A DNA stretch of 64,000 nt, taken from Halomonas sp. A40-4 (lineage in GTDB: Bacteria > Pseudomonadota > Gammaproteobacteria > Pseudomonadales > Halomonadaceae). This document shows positions 22,585-34,397 of the stretch, one piece after another; positions within the stretch are counted from its first letter, which is position 1, and every line of letters begins with the position of its first letter. The stretch covers positions 3,348,001 to 3,412,000 of the forward strand of contig NZ_CP065230.1 of NCBI RefSeq assembly GCF_015767635.1, in the 5' to 3' direction. The translations under genes were made by a program, and so were the position numbers. The notes below the pieces were generated by a model, which did not search any database, was not told the DNA's origin, and worked only from the letters and a program-made list of their open reading frames with translations.

Positions 22585-24300
22585 ATGCTTTTGTCAAACT
22601 CACGGTTCACGGGAACCAAGATCAGTACGCGTCTTACCCTGGGGTTTTCGGCACTCCTTGCGCTTCTCGTGATATTGACGGGCATTGGTATCTACCAGGT
22701 CAACCAGATTGACCGCGACCTCGCAGTCATCAACGACGTCAACGGCGAAAAGCAGCGTCACGCGATTGACTGGCGAGGCAGTGTCCATGACCGCGCCATC
22801 GCGCTGCGCGACATTGTGCTCACTGGCGACGGCAACATTGCTGCGCTTCAGGACACCATGCAGCGTTTGCAGGACAACTACACTAGCGCCTCAGCAGGCA
22901 TGCAGAGCGTTATCGCCAACAACGCCAGCCTACAGGGCCAAAACAACAGCGAAGAGCAAAACATACTCAGCCGTATTGAAGAGCAAGCCGAGTCGACCCG
23001 TGCGCTCACCGACGAAGTACTGGATGCCCATGCGCAAGGAAATTATCAAGCGGCTGAGCAGTTACTGCTGGCTGAAGCCGGGCCTGCCTATGCCGAATGG
23101 CTCAACCGCATCAACCAGTTCATCGATTATCAGGAACAGCTGAATAACGCTACCACTGCGTCCGCTCGCGATACCGCATCCGGCTTCCAGATGCAGATGC
23201 TCGGCCTGACTGTATTCGCCTTGCTTGTAGGCGGCTTTATTGCGGTCTTCATGACCCGTCAGCTGATGCGTGAGCTGGGCGCCGAGCCCCATGAAGTCAA
23301 GGCGTTTGCCGAAGCCATTGGGCGCGGCGAGCTGGATAGCCAAGGGCGCTTGAAGAAGGGCGACAAGCGCAGCATCATGGCCTCTCAGGTGGAGATGGCG
23401 CGTCAACTGCAGGGCATCGTCGCTGACGTTCGGGCATCAGCCCAGGCGGTCGCCAGCAACAGCGAGCAAATTGCCGAGGGCAATAACGACCTGTCATCGC
23501 GTACCGAGCAACAGGCCAGCGCACTGGCAGAGACCGCCTCGGCCATGGAACAGCTCAACAGCACCGTCAAACTCAACGCCGACAACTCCGAACAGGCCAG
23601 CCAGGAAGCGACCAGTGCTTCCCGTACAGCGACACAAGGCGGTGACGCCGTGCGTCAGGTGGCTGACACCATGAACGATCTCAACAAGAGTTCACAGGAA
23701 ATCGCCGGGATTATCTCGACCATCGATGCCATCGCCTTCCAGACCAACATCCTGGCGCTGAACGCTTCCGTTGAAGCGGCCCGTGCTGGCGAACACGGCC
23801 GCGGCTTCGCCGTGGTGGCCGAAGAAGTTCGCAAACTCGCCCAGCGCAGTGCCGACGCCGCCCGCGAAATCAATGATTTGATCTCCAGCAATCTTGAGCG
23901 CGTCAAGCACGGCAATGAACGTGCCGCCGACGCCAACAAGTCCACCGAAGAGATCGTGGCGGCAATTGGCCGGGTCACCGACATCATGAAAGAAATCAGC
24001 CATGCCAGTGCTGAACAAAGTGCCGGGGTACAGGAAGTCGGCCAAGCGGTTACCGAGATGGATCAGGTCACCCAGCAGAACGCTTCCCTCGTACATGAAA
24101 GTGCCACAGCTGCCAACAATTTACGCCAGAATGCCCATAAACTGATCGACTCCATGTCCATCTTCAAGCTGCCTACTAGCGGCTCAGACCACACGATGGC
24201 CTTGGCCTCGTCTCAGACCACCGCCAACACTGTGCCAGCCGCCTCTCGACCCGCATTGCGTCAGCAGCAACAACCTCAGCCAGAGTGGGAAAGCTTCTAG
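22585..24300 (+). CDS. Methyl-accepting chemotaxis protein with 4-helix-bundle sensor
   Basis: Inner-membrane chemoreceptor of 571 residues. One helix (about 15-35), a periplasmic part of about 165 residues with a four-helix-bundle (Tar-like) pattern, and a second helix (about 207-228) lead to a HAMP region and the cytoplasmic signalling hairpin. The hairpin contains AFQTNILALNASVEAARAGE, the most conserved tip sequence, which couples CheA and CheW. The C-terminus EWESF resembles the NWETF tether for CheR and CheB. AAGGAG lies at a good distance from the ATG. The ligand is unknown. A GGDEF-EAL gene follows in the same direction. Confidence 0.93.
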   Translation: MLLSNSRFTGTKISTRLTLGFSALLALLVILTGIGIYQVNQIDRDLAVINDVNGEKQRHAIDWRGSVHDRAIALRDIVLTGDGNIAALQDTMQRLQDNYTSASAGMQSVIANNASLQGQNNSEEQNILSRIEEQAESTRALTDEVLDAHAQGNYQAAEQLLLAEAGPAYAEWLNRINQFIDYQEQLNNATTASARDTASGFQMQMLGLTVFALLVGGFIAVFMTRQLMRELGAEPHEVKAFAEAIGRGELDSQGRLKKGDKRSIMASQVEMARQLQGIVADVRASAQAVASNSEQIAEGNNDLSSRTEQQASALAETASAMEQLNSTVKLNADNSEQASQEATSASRTATQGGDAVRQVADTMNDLNKSSQEIAGIISTIDAIAFQTNILALNASVEAARAGEHGRGFAVVAEEVRKLAQRSADAAREINDLISSNLERVKHGNERAADANKSTEEIVAAIGRVTDIMKEISHASAEQSAGVQEVGQAVTEMDQVTQQNASLVHESATAANNLRQNAHKLIDSMSIFKLPTSGSDHTMALASSQTTANTVPAASRPALRQQQQPQPEWESF

Positions 24301-24403
24301 GCAAAGGCCCCCTGTCTTCATTGCCACGGATAGGCACTCACCAAAAGAAAGGCTCCCAATAGGAAGGGAGCCACTATTCAAGGCCCTCTGTGCTGAGGCG
24401 AAT

Positions 24404-26560
24404 ATGAAACCCACCCAAAATCTTATCGTGTTTTTCCTGCTGCCCGTCTTGATGTTCGTTGTTCCTGCCGTTGTGTTGGGCATGCTTGCCCTGGGCATTG
24501 CCCGAGAACAGTTCCTCGACCGTCACCAGACGCAATCAAACGATCTTGCCAGCCTGGTTGAAATGGCAACCTTCGAGCGCCGTCTCGGCGCCCTTCACGA
24601 ACGCCTTAGCCACGTTCTCGTTGAAGCCGACAACGACCAGCTCAGTGCGTTTGATAGCTATAGCGAATACAGTCAAATTCACCTCAAGCTGAACGAAATG
24701 GGCGAGCGTATCGAGCATTTGGCGTCTTCGGGCCTGATTGATGGCATGCATGCCGAAAGTGCTGAAACGCTACTGGTCGCTTTTCAAAAATATCGGCGTT
24801 TTATCCAAATGGCCAACGAAGCCGCCACGCTTAATCAAGCAGACATCGGTTTTTTGATGCAGGAGGCGGAAAGCAACTTCAATCGTTTCATGATCCTCAC
24901 CCAAGGTACCTTTGAAACACTCACCGAACGCGCCAGTGAACGTCATCAACAAACCTTCCATAACCTGAGCCGATCTATAACTACCCTTGCCTGGCTGGGA
25001 TTAGGATTATTGAGCATACTGGTCGTCGCCGCTGTCTTTGCCGCTTGGCGTATCAACCGTCGACTGGTGATGGTTGGTGATGCCATCCTGGCGCTTTCCA
25101 ACACGCACCAAGCATTACCTGACTTTGCCGATATCCAACACCTGAGCCAACGTCAGCGAGGGCCACTGAAGCGCATTGCCTCAGCACTGCTATCGTTTCG
25201 AAAAACCGAGCAGCAGCGTCGTGAGGCCGAACGCAAGGTACACCGACTGGCCTACTACGACAGCCTCACCCAACTGCCTAACTGGCAGCTAATGAAAGAG
25301 CACCTTCAGCATTCCCTGGACACCAACCAGCAGACAGAGACCTACGGCGCGTTGCTATACCTGGACGTGGACGACTTCAAACGCATCAATGACAGCTGCG
25401 GTCACCGGGCAGGCGATAGCCTGCTTCAAGAACTTTCCCGGCGGTTATCGGCCCTTGGTATCGAAGGCGCAACCATTGGACGAATAGGCGGTGATGAATT
25501 TGTCATGGTTGTGGATGGATTACCGGCGGATCAACTGAAGGCCGCCGAAAAAACCGAGCTGCTTACCGAGAAGCTCCATCACGCTCTCGGCCAGCCTTGT
25601 CTTTGGGAAGAAAAAGAGCACTTCCTGAGCACGAGTATTGGCGTAGTACTGTTTGGCGACGCAGCGCATAGCGTCGACAACCTTTTTCAATACGCCAACG
25701 CGGCTGCCCACCTTGCCAAACAGTCAGCTCCCAACGGCCTGAGGTTTTATGACCCGGCGGTGCAAGCTGAACTAGAAGCCAGGACCGAGCTGGAGCGCGA
25801 CCTGCGCTTGGCCATTGAACGTCAGGAATTCATACTCGTTTATCAAACGCAGGTCGACAGCACAGGGCGTGCGATTGGCGCGGAAGCGCTGATTCGGTGG
25901 AAACATCCGCAGAAAGGCATGGTATCGCCAGGGACTTTTATCCCCTTGGCCGAAGAAACCGGACTGATCGTACCGATGGGCCAATGGGTGCTCGAAACCG
26001 CTTGTGAGCAGCTCGTTGTCTGGGCCGACGATGAGAGCACCGCGCATCTGACGCTTGCGGTCAACGTCAGCGCCAAACAGTTTCAGCAGCCCGATTTTGT
26101 CGATAGCGTACGTTGCGTACTCGCCAGGAGCGGCGCTCTGCCACAACGGTTAAAGCTGGAACTCACCGAAAGCATGATAATTGGTAACGTGGACGATACC
26201 ATTGCCCGCATGCATCAGCTTAAAGCGCTGGGGATCAGTTTCGCCATGGATGATTTTGGTACCGGTTATTCATCGCTCCAGTACCTTAAACGACTGCCGC
26301 TGGACCAGATCAAAATCGATCAGGCGTTTGTCCGCGACCTGCATAAGGACGCGGACGATATGGCGATTGTGCAAACCATTATTGCCATGGGGCAGGCACT
26401 GGGTTTGAACGTGATCGCCGAAGGCGTAGAAACCCAGGAGCACTGGCGCCACCTCAACGATCACCAGTGCCATGCCTACCAGGGTTACTATTTCAGCAAA
26501 CCGGTCTCCGCTGTCGAAATGGTAAAGCGTAGTCTGGCACCACCGCCGATGCTTGACTAG
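24404..26560 (+). CDS. Membrane GGDEF-EAL cyclic-di-GMP protein
   Basis: 718 residues: an N-terminal helix (about 5-27), a periplasmic helical sensor of about 165 residues, a second helix (about 195-215), a short linker, then GGDEF and EAL domains. The GGDEF motif is intact (RIGGDEF, about residue 361) and the RxxD inhibitory site expected before it is absent. The EAL domain keeps AEALIRW (about 492) and DDFGTGYSSL, so phosphodiesterase activity is likely, with the GGDEF part either active or regulatory. ATG 24404 has only a weak GAGG site. It starts 103 bases after the chemoreceptor gene; an inverted repeat GGCTCCC/GGGAGCC (24352-24373) lies between them without a T-run. Confidence 0.93.
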   Translation: MKPTQNLIVFFLLPVLMFVVPAVVLGMLALGIAREQFLDRHQTQSNDLASLVEMATFERRLGALHERLSHVLVEADNDQLSAFDSYSEYSQIHLKLNEMGERIEHLASSGLIDGMHAESAETLLVAFQKYRRFIQMANEAATLNQADIGFLMQEAESNFNRFMILTQGTFETLTERASERHQQTFHNLSRSITTLAWLGLGLLSILVVAAVFAAWRINRRLVMVGDAILALSNTHQALPDFADIQHLSQRQRGPLKRIASALLSFRKTEQQRREAERKVHRLAYYDSLTQLPNWQLMKEHLQHSLDTNQQTETYGALLYLDVDDFKRINDSCGHRAGDSLLQELSRRLSALGIEGATIGRIGGDEFVMVVDGLPADQLKAAEKTELLTEKLHHALGQPCLWEEKEHFLSTSIGVVLFGDAAHSVDNLFQYANAAAHLAKQSAPNGLRFYDPAVQAELEARTELERDLRLAIERQEFILVYQTQVDSTGRAIGAEALIRWKHPQKGMVSPGTFIPLAEETGLIVPMGQWVLETACEQLVVWADDESTAHLTLAVNVSAKQFQQPDFVDSVRCVLARSGALPQRLKLELTESMIIGNVDDTIARMHQLKALGISFAMDDFGTGYSSLQYLKRLPLDQIKIDQAFVRDLHKDADDMAIVQTIIAMGQALGLNVIAEGVETQEHWRHLNDHQCHAYQGYYFSKPVSAVEMVKRSLAPPPMLD

Positions 26561-26576
26561 GTCTCGGAATGCCCGG

Positions 26577-28211
26577 CTATTCGCCGGGCTGCCAGCCATT
26601 AACGATCGGGTAGCGCCGGTCGCGGCCAAAGCCACGCGGGGTGACCCGCACACCAACTGGTGCCTGTCGCCGCTTGTATTCGCAGCGGTCAACCAGCTTG
26701 ACGACCTGATAGACATCCTCCCGGGCAAAGCCCGCCGCAATGATCGCTTCGGCACTCATATCGCCTTCGATATAGCGAGCCAGAATGGCGTCGAGTACGT
26801 CATAATCGGGTAACGAGTCGCTATCCTGCTGATCAGGTGCCAGCTCGGCGCTGGGCGGGCGTTCTATGACGCGCTCGGGTATCGCCGGTGACTGGGTATT
26901 GCGCCAGCGCGCCAGCCGGTACACCCAGGTTTTGTATACGTCCTTGATGGCGTTGTAGCCGCCCACCATATCGCCGTAGAGCGTGGCATAGCCCACGGCC
27001 ATTTCGCTTTTATTGCCGGTGGTCAGGACCATCAAGCCCTTTTTATTGGAGATCGCCATCAGCAGCACACCACGGCAACGCGACTGCAGATTTTCCTCGG
27101 TAGTATCCCGCTCGGTGCCCGCAAAGCTTTCCGCCAGTGTGCCCATGAACGCCTCCACCATGGGTTCGATGGGCATGATGTCATAATGCACGCCCAATAA
27201 GCGGGCCTGCTCGGCGGCATCCTGCTTGGAGATGTCAGCGGTGTAGTGGTAGGGCATCATCACCGCCTGGACCCGTTGCGGCCCCAGTGCATCCACGGCA
27301 ATCGCCAATGAGAGTCCCGAATCGATACCACCGGAAAGGCCCAGCACCACACCATCAAACCCGCTTTTATTGACGTAATCGCGCACGCCGGTTACCAGGG
27401 CACAATAGAGACTTTCTTCGGGCTCAACTTCAGGCTCTATCTCCCCGGGTTGCGGCTCCCAGGTCGCGGCACTGGTTTGCAGTAACTGCACCGGCATCAA
27501 GCCGACCTCCCAGTAAGGCGCCAACACCTGTAGCTGCCCCTGGGCGTTGAAGCAACAGGATCCGCCGTCAAATACCAGCTCGTCCTGGCCGCCAATGGTA
27601 TTGACGTAGACGATGGGCCGCTCGACATCCTGAGCACGCTGCTCGAGCAGGCGAAGACGTTCACTGGGCTTATCCTGATGATACGGCGACGCATGCAAGG
27701 TGATCAGCACTTCAGCGCCAGCCGTTGCCGCGGCTTTGATCGGCGCGCCATCCCACAAGTCTTCACAGATGGCGATGCCCAGTTTCACCCCTTTGTGCTC
27801 ATGCACCAGCGTCTCGGTGCCCGGTGTGAAATAGCGCTGCTCGTCGAACACCTGATAGTTGGGCAGCGCCTGCTTGGCGTACTCGGCCTCCCATTGGCCG
27901 TTGTACAACAACCCCGCCAGATTATAACAGTGGCCTTCCCGTACACCGGGATACCCAATGATCACCAGCACGTCCGGCGACATCTTCTCGGCCATGCGGG
28001 CACGCGCTTCACGCAGACGCGTTTCCATGGACGGACGCAGCAGCAAATCTTCCGGCGGATAACCCGACAAAAATAACTCGGGAAACACCACAATGTCGGC
28101 ACCGTGCTCAATGCGCGCTTCTCGCACGGCTTCAATGGCGCGTGCGGCATTGCCGGGAATATCCCCCACCAAGGGGTCGAGTTGAGCCATGACCAGCGTT
28201 AAATCTTGCAT
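26577..28211 (-). CDS. nadE: Glutamine-dependent NAD+ synthetase
   Basis: Last step of NAD synthesis, amidating deamido-NAD with ammonia released from glutamine. The N-terminal nitrilase-type glutaminase (about 1-265) has Glu in VVFPELFLSGYPPEDLL, Lys in EYAKQALPN and Cys in IAICEDLWDG. The C-terminal synthetase domain has the ATP pyrophosphatase loop LSGGIDSGLS (about 290). The 544 residues fit the bacterial two-domain form. The stop lies within an inverted repeat (GCCCGGC/GCCGGGC, 26571-26589) shared with the convergent GGDEF-EAL gene. Confidence 0.96.
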   Translation of the reverse strand: MQDLTLVMAQLDPLVGDIPGNAARAIEAVREARIEHGADIVVFPELFLSGYPPEDLLLRPSMETRLREARARMAEKMSPDVLVIIGYPGVREGHCYNLAGLLYNGQWEAEYAKQALPNYQVFDEQRYFTPGTETLVHEHKGVKLGIAICEDLWDGAPIKAAATAGAEVLITLHASPYHQDKPSERLRLLEQRAQDVERPIVYVNTIGGQDELVFDGGSCCFNAQGQLQVLAPYWEVGLMPVQLLQTSAATWEPQPGEIEPEVEPEESLYCALVTGVRDYVNKSGFDGVVLGLSGGIDSGLSLAIAVDALGPQRVQAVMMPYHYTADISKQDAAEQARLLGVHYDIMPIEPMVEAFMGTLAESFAGTERDTTEENLQSRCRGVLLMAISNKKGLMVLTTGNKSEMAVGYATLYGDMVGGYNAIKDVYKTWVYRLARWRNTQSPAIPERVIERPPSAELAPDQQDSDSLPDYDVLDAILARYIEGDMSAEAIIAAGFAREDVYQVVKLVDRCEYKRRQAPVGVRVTPRGFGRDRRYPIVNGWQPGE

Positions 28212-28331
28212 GGGCGATAAAATCTCTTGAGAATCTTTTAGAATGGAGACACACCATCAATACGCATTGTCCCGCAAGGGCCGCTCGCAGGCAAAGGCCG
28301 CGCTTGCAAATTGCATGAGGGCGCTAACAGG

Positions 28332-28610
28332 ATGAACCTTTTGATTATTCGGCTACTCATTTTCGCGGTGTTGTTCTACGCCGGTCTCAAGCTTTTCAGC
28401 ATGTACCGCCAATGGCAGCGTGAACGTCTTACCCAGCAGCATGACCAACAGCACGACGGCGGCCATATGGTACGCTGCCGCTGGTGCGACGTGCATTTAC
28501 CCGAAGAGGAAGCGCTGCGCGAGGCTGAGCAATGGTTTTGCTCAAGCGCCCATCGCGACCGTTTCCTGCAGGAGCAGCAGAGCCAGCGTGATAACGACAC
28601 CGACCCATAG
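28332..28610 (+). CDS. PP0621-type small membrane-anchored protein
   Basis: 92 residues from ATG 28332 (an upstream TTG in frame is less likely). A single N-terminal membrane helix (MNLLIIRLLIFAVLFYAGL) is followed by a charged linker and a cysteine-containing segment with CRWC and FCSSAH, which could bind a metal such as zinc. I recognise the layout from a small uncharacterised family in Pseudomonas (PP0621-like); the biochemical role is unknown. The stop is one base from the end of the convergent thiO gene. Confidence 0.75.
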   Translation: MNLLIIRLLIFAVLFYAGLKLFSMYRQWQRERLTQQHDQQHDGGHMVRCRWCDVHLPEEEALREAEQWFCSSAHRDRFLQEQQSQRDNDTDP

Positions 28611-28611
28611 C

Positions 28612-29712
28612 CTACCCGGCAGTTAATCGCTCTGGCGTCATCTGATACGGCGCCGGATCGATCAACGGTGGGCGCCCGAGCAACTGATCCACCAGCAGGT
28701 GCGTTGACGCTGGGGCAAGCACCAGACCATTGCGGTAATGCCCCGCATTCACCGATATATTCTTCCAGCCGGGCAGTTCGCCGATAAAGGGTACGCCATC
28801 CGGCGACCCCGGTCTCAACCCTGCCCAATGATACGCCACCGGATAGTCGGCAAGCGCTGGCACGATGCCCTCCGCACTCCGGCGAAGCGACATCAACGCT
28901 TCCTGATCAGTCGCCTTGTCGAACCCACACTCCTCGAGTGTCGAGCCGACCAGCAGCAGACCGTCGGCCCGCGGAATCACGTAGCGCCCGTCCTTGAGCA
29001 CAACGCGCTTTACCAAGCCAGGCGGCGTTTGATAAGCAAGCATCTGGCCTTTTACCGGCCTGACGGGCAGCGAGACCTCAAGCGTTTCCAGCAGCGCCCC
29101 GGCCCAGGCGCCGCCACATACAATCGTATGCGCCGCGGTCAGCGTCCGCTGGGCAGTGCTTACACCCTCAATGCGCTCGCCGCGACGTACAAAGCCATTC
29201 ACCTCACACTGCTCATGCAGCGTCACGCTGGGCATCGCCGATAACCGGGCACGCAGCGCCTTGCCAAGGCGCGGGTTACGCACGCTGCCCAGCGTCGGCA
29301 TCCAGAGTGCTCCCTCGGTCGGTGGCAGGCAATGTTCTTTGGCACGCACCATATCCGCACTCACACGCTCAAGCGGCTTGCCCATTTGCCGCGCCCAGGA
29401 CAGCGCGGAATCCGGATCATCCACGCTCAGGTACAGCAGCCCTTTTTGACGGTACTCCGGGTCGATACCGGTCTCTTCCAGCAAACGCAGGGCGAGGCTT
29501 GGATAGGCGCCTTCCGACCAGCGCGACAGTTGGGAAATCGCTGGAGCGTAACGCCATGGATACAGCGGCGAAACGATGCCGCCCCCCGCCCATGAGGCTT
29601 CTTGTCCACAGTCGCCACGCTCGACCAGACTGACCTTTTGCCCTGCATCGGCTAGCTGCAGCGCGGTCATCATGCCGATGACGCCGCCACCCACAATTAA
29701 GAAATCGCTCAC
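28612..29712 (-). CDS. thiO: FAD-dependent glycine oxidase ThiO
   Basis: Oxidises glycine to iminoglyoxylate for the thiazole ring of thiamine. The 366 residues start with the FAD-binding fold GGGVIG, and the segment ASWAGGGIVSPLYPWRY is characteristic of pseudomonad ThiO. The C-terminal HWAGLRPGSPDGVPFIGE is the usual dinucleotide-binding closure of DAO-type oxidases. The neighbouring FimT-like pilin gene starts divergently, 124 bases away, as I recall for Pseudomonas. A broader amino acid oxidase role cannot be ruled out. Confidence 0.88.
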   Translation of the reverse strand: MSDFLIVGGGVIGMMTALQLADAGQKVSLVERGDCGQEASWAGGGIVSPLYPWRYAPAISQLSRWSEGAYPSLALRLLEETGIDPEYRQKGLLYLSVDDPDSALSWARQMGKPLERVSADMVRAKEHCLPPTEGALWMPTLGSVRNPRLGKALRARLSAMPSVTLHEQCEVNGFVRRGERIEGVSTAQRTLTAAHTIVCGGAWAGALLETLEVSLPVRPVKGQMLAYQTPPGLVKRVVLKDGRYVIPRADGLLLVGSTLEECGFDKATDQEALMSLRRSAEGIVPALADYPVAYHWAGLRPGSPDGVPFIGELPGWKNISVNAGHYRNGLVLAPASTHLLVDQLLGRPPLIDPAPYQMTPERLTAG

Positions 29713-29836
29713 ACACTTTGTCCGCTTTGGCTTACATAAAAAAGTATCGGCAGCCCCTAAGGTAAGAGTTTCACCACCTGCCGCTTGCTCACGAGCATAA
29801 CGGTGGGCGCCAAGGGGTCAAGTGCAAGGAGGCGAT

Positions 29837-30385
29837 ATGTATCAACCAGAATGGCGCATGAACGTTGCCAAGGCTCGGGGATTTACCCTGCTGGAGCTCT
29901 TGGTCACCCTGCTGGTCATGGGCATCATCGCTGTCTGGGGCATTCCCAGCTTTCAGGCGCTGGGTGAACGGACTGCGCGCACCGGCGAAATCAATCGACT
30001 GCAAACGGCGCTGGGCTTTGCCCGGCAAACCGCCATTACCCAGCGTCGGTCGATCACGCTATGCCCCATCGCCGACTCACAGACTACATCGCGCTGCGGC
30101 GATAACTGGAGCCAGGCTCTGATGGTGGTCCGTGGAGATCAAACCGAGGATATTGCGACAATCGACATACTACGCACATTTCCCGCCAGCGAACGCATCG
30201 ACATTCGCTACAGTCGGGGCTGGCGGCGAATACGCTACGATGCGCTGGGCCACAGCAGCGGTTACAACGGACGATTTATCCTCTGCCCCCAGGGCGAAAA
30301 ATCCCGCTCCAGAGGCAGCACCCTGATCTTGAGCCAACTTGGACGCTGGCGAGTGGCGCCCTCACCAACCCAATGCACCCACTAG
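29837..30385 (+). CDS. fimT: FimT/GspH-type minor pseudopilin
   Basis: 182-residue prepilin-like protein. The leader ends in AKARG and is followed by FTLLELLVTLLVMG, with Glu at +5, the substrate of prepilin peptidase; the rest matches the GspH/FimT fold. ATG 29837 is chosen for its AAGGAGG site 5 bases upstream. It lies far from the main minor-pilin operon (47.3-50.7 kb), next to thiO. FimT-like proteins take part in type IV pilus function and in DNA binding during natural transformation in some species; this is not shown here. Confidence 0.85.
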   Translation: MYQPEWRMNVAKARGFTLLELLVTLLVMGIIAVWGIPSFQALGERTARTGEINRLQTALGFARQTAITQRRSITLCPIADSQTTSRCGDNWSQALMVVRGDQTEDIATIDILRTFPASERIDIRYSRGWRRIRYDALGHSSGYNGRFILCPQGEKSRSRGSTLILSQLGRWRVAPSPTQCTH

Positions 30386-30403
30386 CCTGGCCAGTGGCGT
30401 CTG

Positions 30404-31558
<1,155 letters not shown>

Positions 31559-31639
31559 TCATATCAAGATCAGCCAGAGGAAAGGAAGACAGTGACCGGC
31601 GCGCATCGCGCAACGCCAAGCAATAGAGAGGAGAATCGC

Positions 31640-34372
31640 ATGAGCAAGCTTTCTGACACGGAAAAAACATTAACGGTAGGCAACACGTCCTACCACTATT
31701 TCAGTCTGCCAGACGCAGCAGACACTCTTGGCAACATCGACCGGCTACCCAAGACACTCAAAATTCTGCTCGAAAACCAGCTGCGTTTTGCCGACGACGA
31801 GAGCGTTTCCCAGGATGACATGCAGGCCCTGGTCGACTGGCAGAAAGAAGGCAAATCCAGTCGTGAGATCGGCTACCGTCCCGCCCGCGTGCTGATGCAG
31901 GATTTTACCGGCGTGCCGGGCGTGGTCGACCTGGCGTCCATGCGCGCCGCTGTTGAAAAGCTCGGCGAGGATCCTGCCAAGATCAACCCGCTGTCGCCGG
32001 TGGACCTGGTCATCGACCACTCGGTGATGGTCGATAAATTTGGCAACCCAGCCGCTTTTCAGGAAAACGTCGACATTGAAATGCAGCGCAACCGGGAACG
32101 TTACGAGTTCCTGCGCTGGGGGCAACAGGCCTTCGATAATTTCCGCGTGGTGCCGCCCGGCACCGGCATTTGCCACCAGGTCAACCTGGAATACCTGGGC
32201 AAAGCCGTGTGGACCAAGCAGGAAGATGGTCGCACCCTTGCCTACCCCGACACGCTGGTCGGCACTGACTCACACACCACCATGATCAACGGGCTTGGTG
32301 TCCTTGGCTGGGGTGTTGGCGGTATCGAGGCCGAAGCGGCCATGCTCGGCCAACCGGTTTCCATGTTGATCCCCGAAGTGATCGGTTTCAAACTCACCGG
32401 CAAGCTACGCGAGGGCATCACGGCAACCGACCTGGTACTCACCGTGACAGAGATGCTGCGCAAGAAAGGCGTCGTGGGTAAATTTGTCGAATTCTACGGC
32501 GATGGCCTGAAAGACCTGCCGCTGGCCGACCGGGCGACCATTGCCAACATGGCACCGGAATATGGCGCCACCTGTGGTTTCTTCCCGGTTGACGACGAAA
32601 CGCTTAACTACATGCGCCTGACCGGCCGTGAAGATGAGCAGGTTGCCCTGGTCGAAGCCTACTCGAAGGCTCAAGGCCTATGGCGCGAACCGGGCGACGA
32701 GCCGATTTTCTCTGACAACCTGCATCTCGACATGACCGAGGTCGAAGCCAGCCTCGCAGGCCCCAAGCGTCCCCAGGACCGAGTGGCCCTGAAAGACATG
32801 GCGTCGGCCTTTGAAAAATTCATGCAGGAAGATACCAACGCGGAACCGACCGCCAACGGAAAACTTTCCTCTGAGGGCGGCCAGACTGCCGTGGGGGTTG
32901 AGCGCAGCTTTGAACATGACACCAGTCAGGCCGTTAAGCTCAATGACCACGATTTCAGCCTCGACCCCGGTGCCGTGGTGATTGCCGCCATTACGTCGTG
33001 TACCAACACGTCCAACCCCAGCGTGATGATGGCGGCCGGCCTGCTCGCCCGCAAAGCGCGCGAAAAAGGTCTCACCACCAAACCCTGGGTCAAGACATCC
33101 CTCGCACCGGGCTCCAAGGTCGTCACCGATTACCTGGAGGCCGCCGATTTGAATTATGACTTGGACGCGCTGGGCTTCAATCTGGTGGGCTACGGCTGCA
33201 CCACCTGTATCGGCAACTCCGGTCCACTGCCCGATGAGATCGAAAAGGCTATTTCCGACGGCGACATGGCCGTTGCCTCGGTACTGTCGGGTAACCGTAA
33301 CTTTGAAGGTCGCGTTCACCCGTTGGTCAAGACCAACTGGCTGGCATCGCCCCCCTTGGTCGTCGCTTACGCGCTGGCGGGCAACGTCCAGTGCGACCTG
33401 AGCAAGGATCCACTGGGTCAGGACAGCAACGGCAATCCGGTTTATCTCAAGGATATCTGGCCAAGCCAGGCGGAAATCGCCACCGCTGTCGAGCAGGTCA
33501 ATACCGCGATGTTCCATAAAGAATATGGTGAGGTGTTTGAAGGCGACGATATATGGAAGGCCATCAAGGTACCCGAAAGCAAGGTCTATCAGTGGCCTGA
33601 GTCGACCTATATCCAGCACCCGCCGTTTTTCGAGGGCATGGGCCGTGAACCCGACGCCATCGAGGACGTCCACAACGCCCGCGTACTCGCCATGCTGGGC
33701 GATTCGGTGACCACCGACCATATCTCCCCGGCCGGCGCCATCAAACCCGATAGTCCCGCCGGGCGCTACCTTCAGGAGAACGGCGTCAAGCCGGTGGACT
33801 TCAACTCCTACGGCTCGCGCCGCGGTAACCATGAAGTCATGATGCGTGGCACCTTCGCCAACGTGCGGATCAAAAACGAAATGCTCGATGGCGTGGTTGG
33901 CGGCGAAACCCGTCATGTGCCAAGCGGTGAGCAGATGGCGATCTACGACGCCGCGATGAAGTACAAGGAAGAAGGCAAGCCGCTCGTCGTGATCGCCGGC
34001 AAAGAGTACGGCACCGGCTCTTCGCGTGACTGGGCGGCCAAAGGCACCCGCCTGCTGGGCGTTCGCGCCGTGCTCGCCGAGTCTTACGAACGCATCCACC
34101 GTTCCAACCTGATCGGCATGGGCGTGGTACCGCTGCAGTTCCCCGAAGGGGAGAGCCGCAAGACGCTGGGGCTAACCGGTGATGAAGAGGTATCGATTGC
34201 CGGACTCAGCGATTTAACACCTGGAGGTAGCGTCAAGGTGACCATCAAAACTGCTGATGGCGAAAAAACCGTTGATGCCAAGTGCCGGATTGATACGGAA
34301 AACGAACTGGCTTACTTCCGTCATGGTGGTATCCTACATTACGTGCTGCGTAACATGATTGGCGCAGCCTAA
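31640..34372 (+). CDS. acnA: Aconitate hydratase A
   Basis: Iron-sulfur enzyme of the citric acid cycle, citrate to isocitrate. The 910 residues begin [15 protein letters not shown] after a GAGGAG site (an upstream GTG at 31592 is less likely). The three cluster cysteines are in [10 protein letters not shown] and [10 protein letters not shown], and the swivel domain follows with the [10 protein letters not shown] active-site segment. It is monocistronic, ending in a strong terminator. The upstream gap (31358-31639) must hold its promoter but I cannot assign it. Confidence 0.98.
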   Translation: MSKLSDTEKTLTVGNTSYHYFSLPDAADTLGNIDRLPKTLKILLENQLRFADDESVSQDDMQALVDWQKEGKSSREIGYRPARVLMQDFTGVPGVVDLASMRAAVEKLGEDPAKINPLSPVDLVIDHSVMVDKFGNPAAFQENVDIEMQRNRERYEFLRWGQQAFDNFRVVPPGTGICHQVNLEYLGKAVWTKQEDGRTLAYPDTLVGTDSHTTMINGLGVLGWGVGGIEAEAAMLGQPVSMLIPEVIGFKLTGKLREGITATDLVLTVTEMLRKKGVVGKFVEFYGDGLKDLPLADRATIANMAPEYGATCGFFPVDDETLNYMRLTGREDEQVALVEAYSKAQGLWREPGDEPIFSDNLHLDMTEVEASLAGPKRPQDRVALKDMASAFEKFMQEDTNAEPTANGKLSSEGGQTAVGVERSFEHDTSQAVKLNDHDFSLDPGAVVIAAITSCTNTSNPSVMMAAGLLARKAREKGLTTKPWVKTSLAPGSKVVTDYLEAADLNYDLDALGFNLVGYGCTTCIGNSGPLPDEIEKAISDGDMAVASVLSGNRNFEGRVHPLVKTNWLASPPLVVAYALAGNVQCDLSKDPLGQDSNGNPVYLKDIWPSQAEIATAVEQVNTAMFHKEYGEVFEGDDIWKAIKVPESKVYQWPESTYIQHPPFFEGMGREPDAIEDVHNARVLAMLGDSVTTDHISPAGAIKPDSPAGRYLQENGVKPVDFNSYGSRRGNHEVMMRGTFANVRIKNEMLDGVVGGETRHVPSGEQMAIYDAAMKYKEEGKPLVVIAGKEYGTGSSRDWAAKGTRLLGVRAVLAESYERIHRSNLIGMGVVPLQFPEGESRKTLGLTGDEEVSIAGLSDLTPGGSVKVTIKTADGEKTVDAKCRIDTENELAYFRHGGILHYVLRNMIGAA

Positions 34373-34397
34373 TCGGGAAACCGACCAATGCTTGCTG

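Noticed and set aside
24352..24373. Terminator between the first chemoreceptor and the GGDEF-EAL gene
   Set aside because: The GGCTCCC/GGGAGCC stem is followed by ACTATTC rather than T; read-through is likely.
26571..26589. Terminator between the GGDEF-EAL gene and nadE
   Set aside because: The GCCCGGC/GCCGGGC stem lacks a T-run on either side and overlaps the nadE stop, so I do not list it as a terminator.
32678..34099. Open frame of 473 codons opposite acnA
   Set aside because: It mirrors the acnA codon pattern and shows no family similarity; the aconitase on the plus strand is certain.
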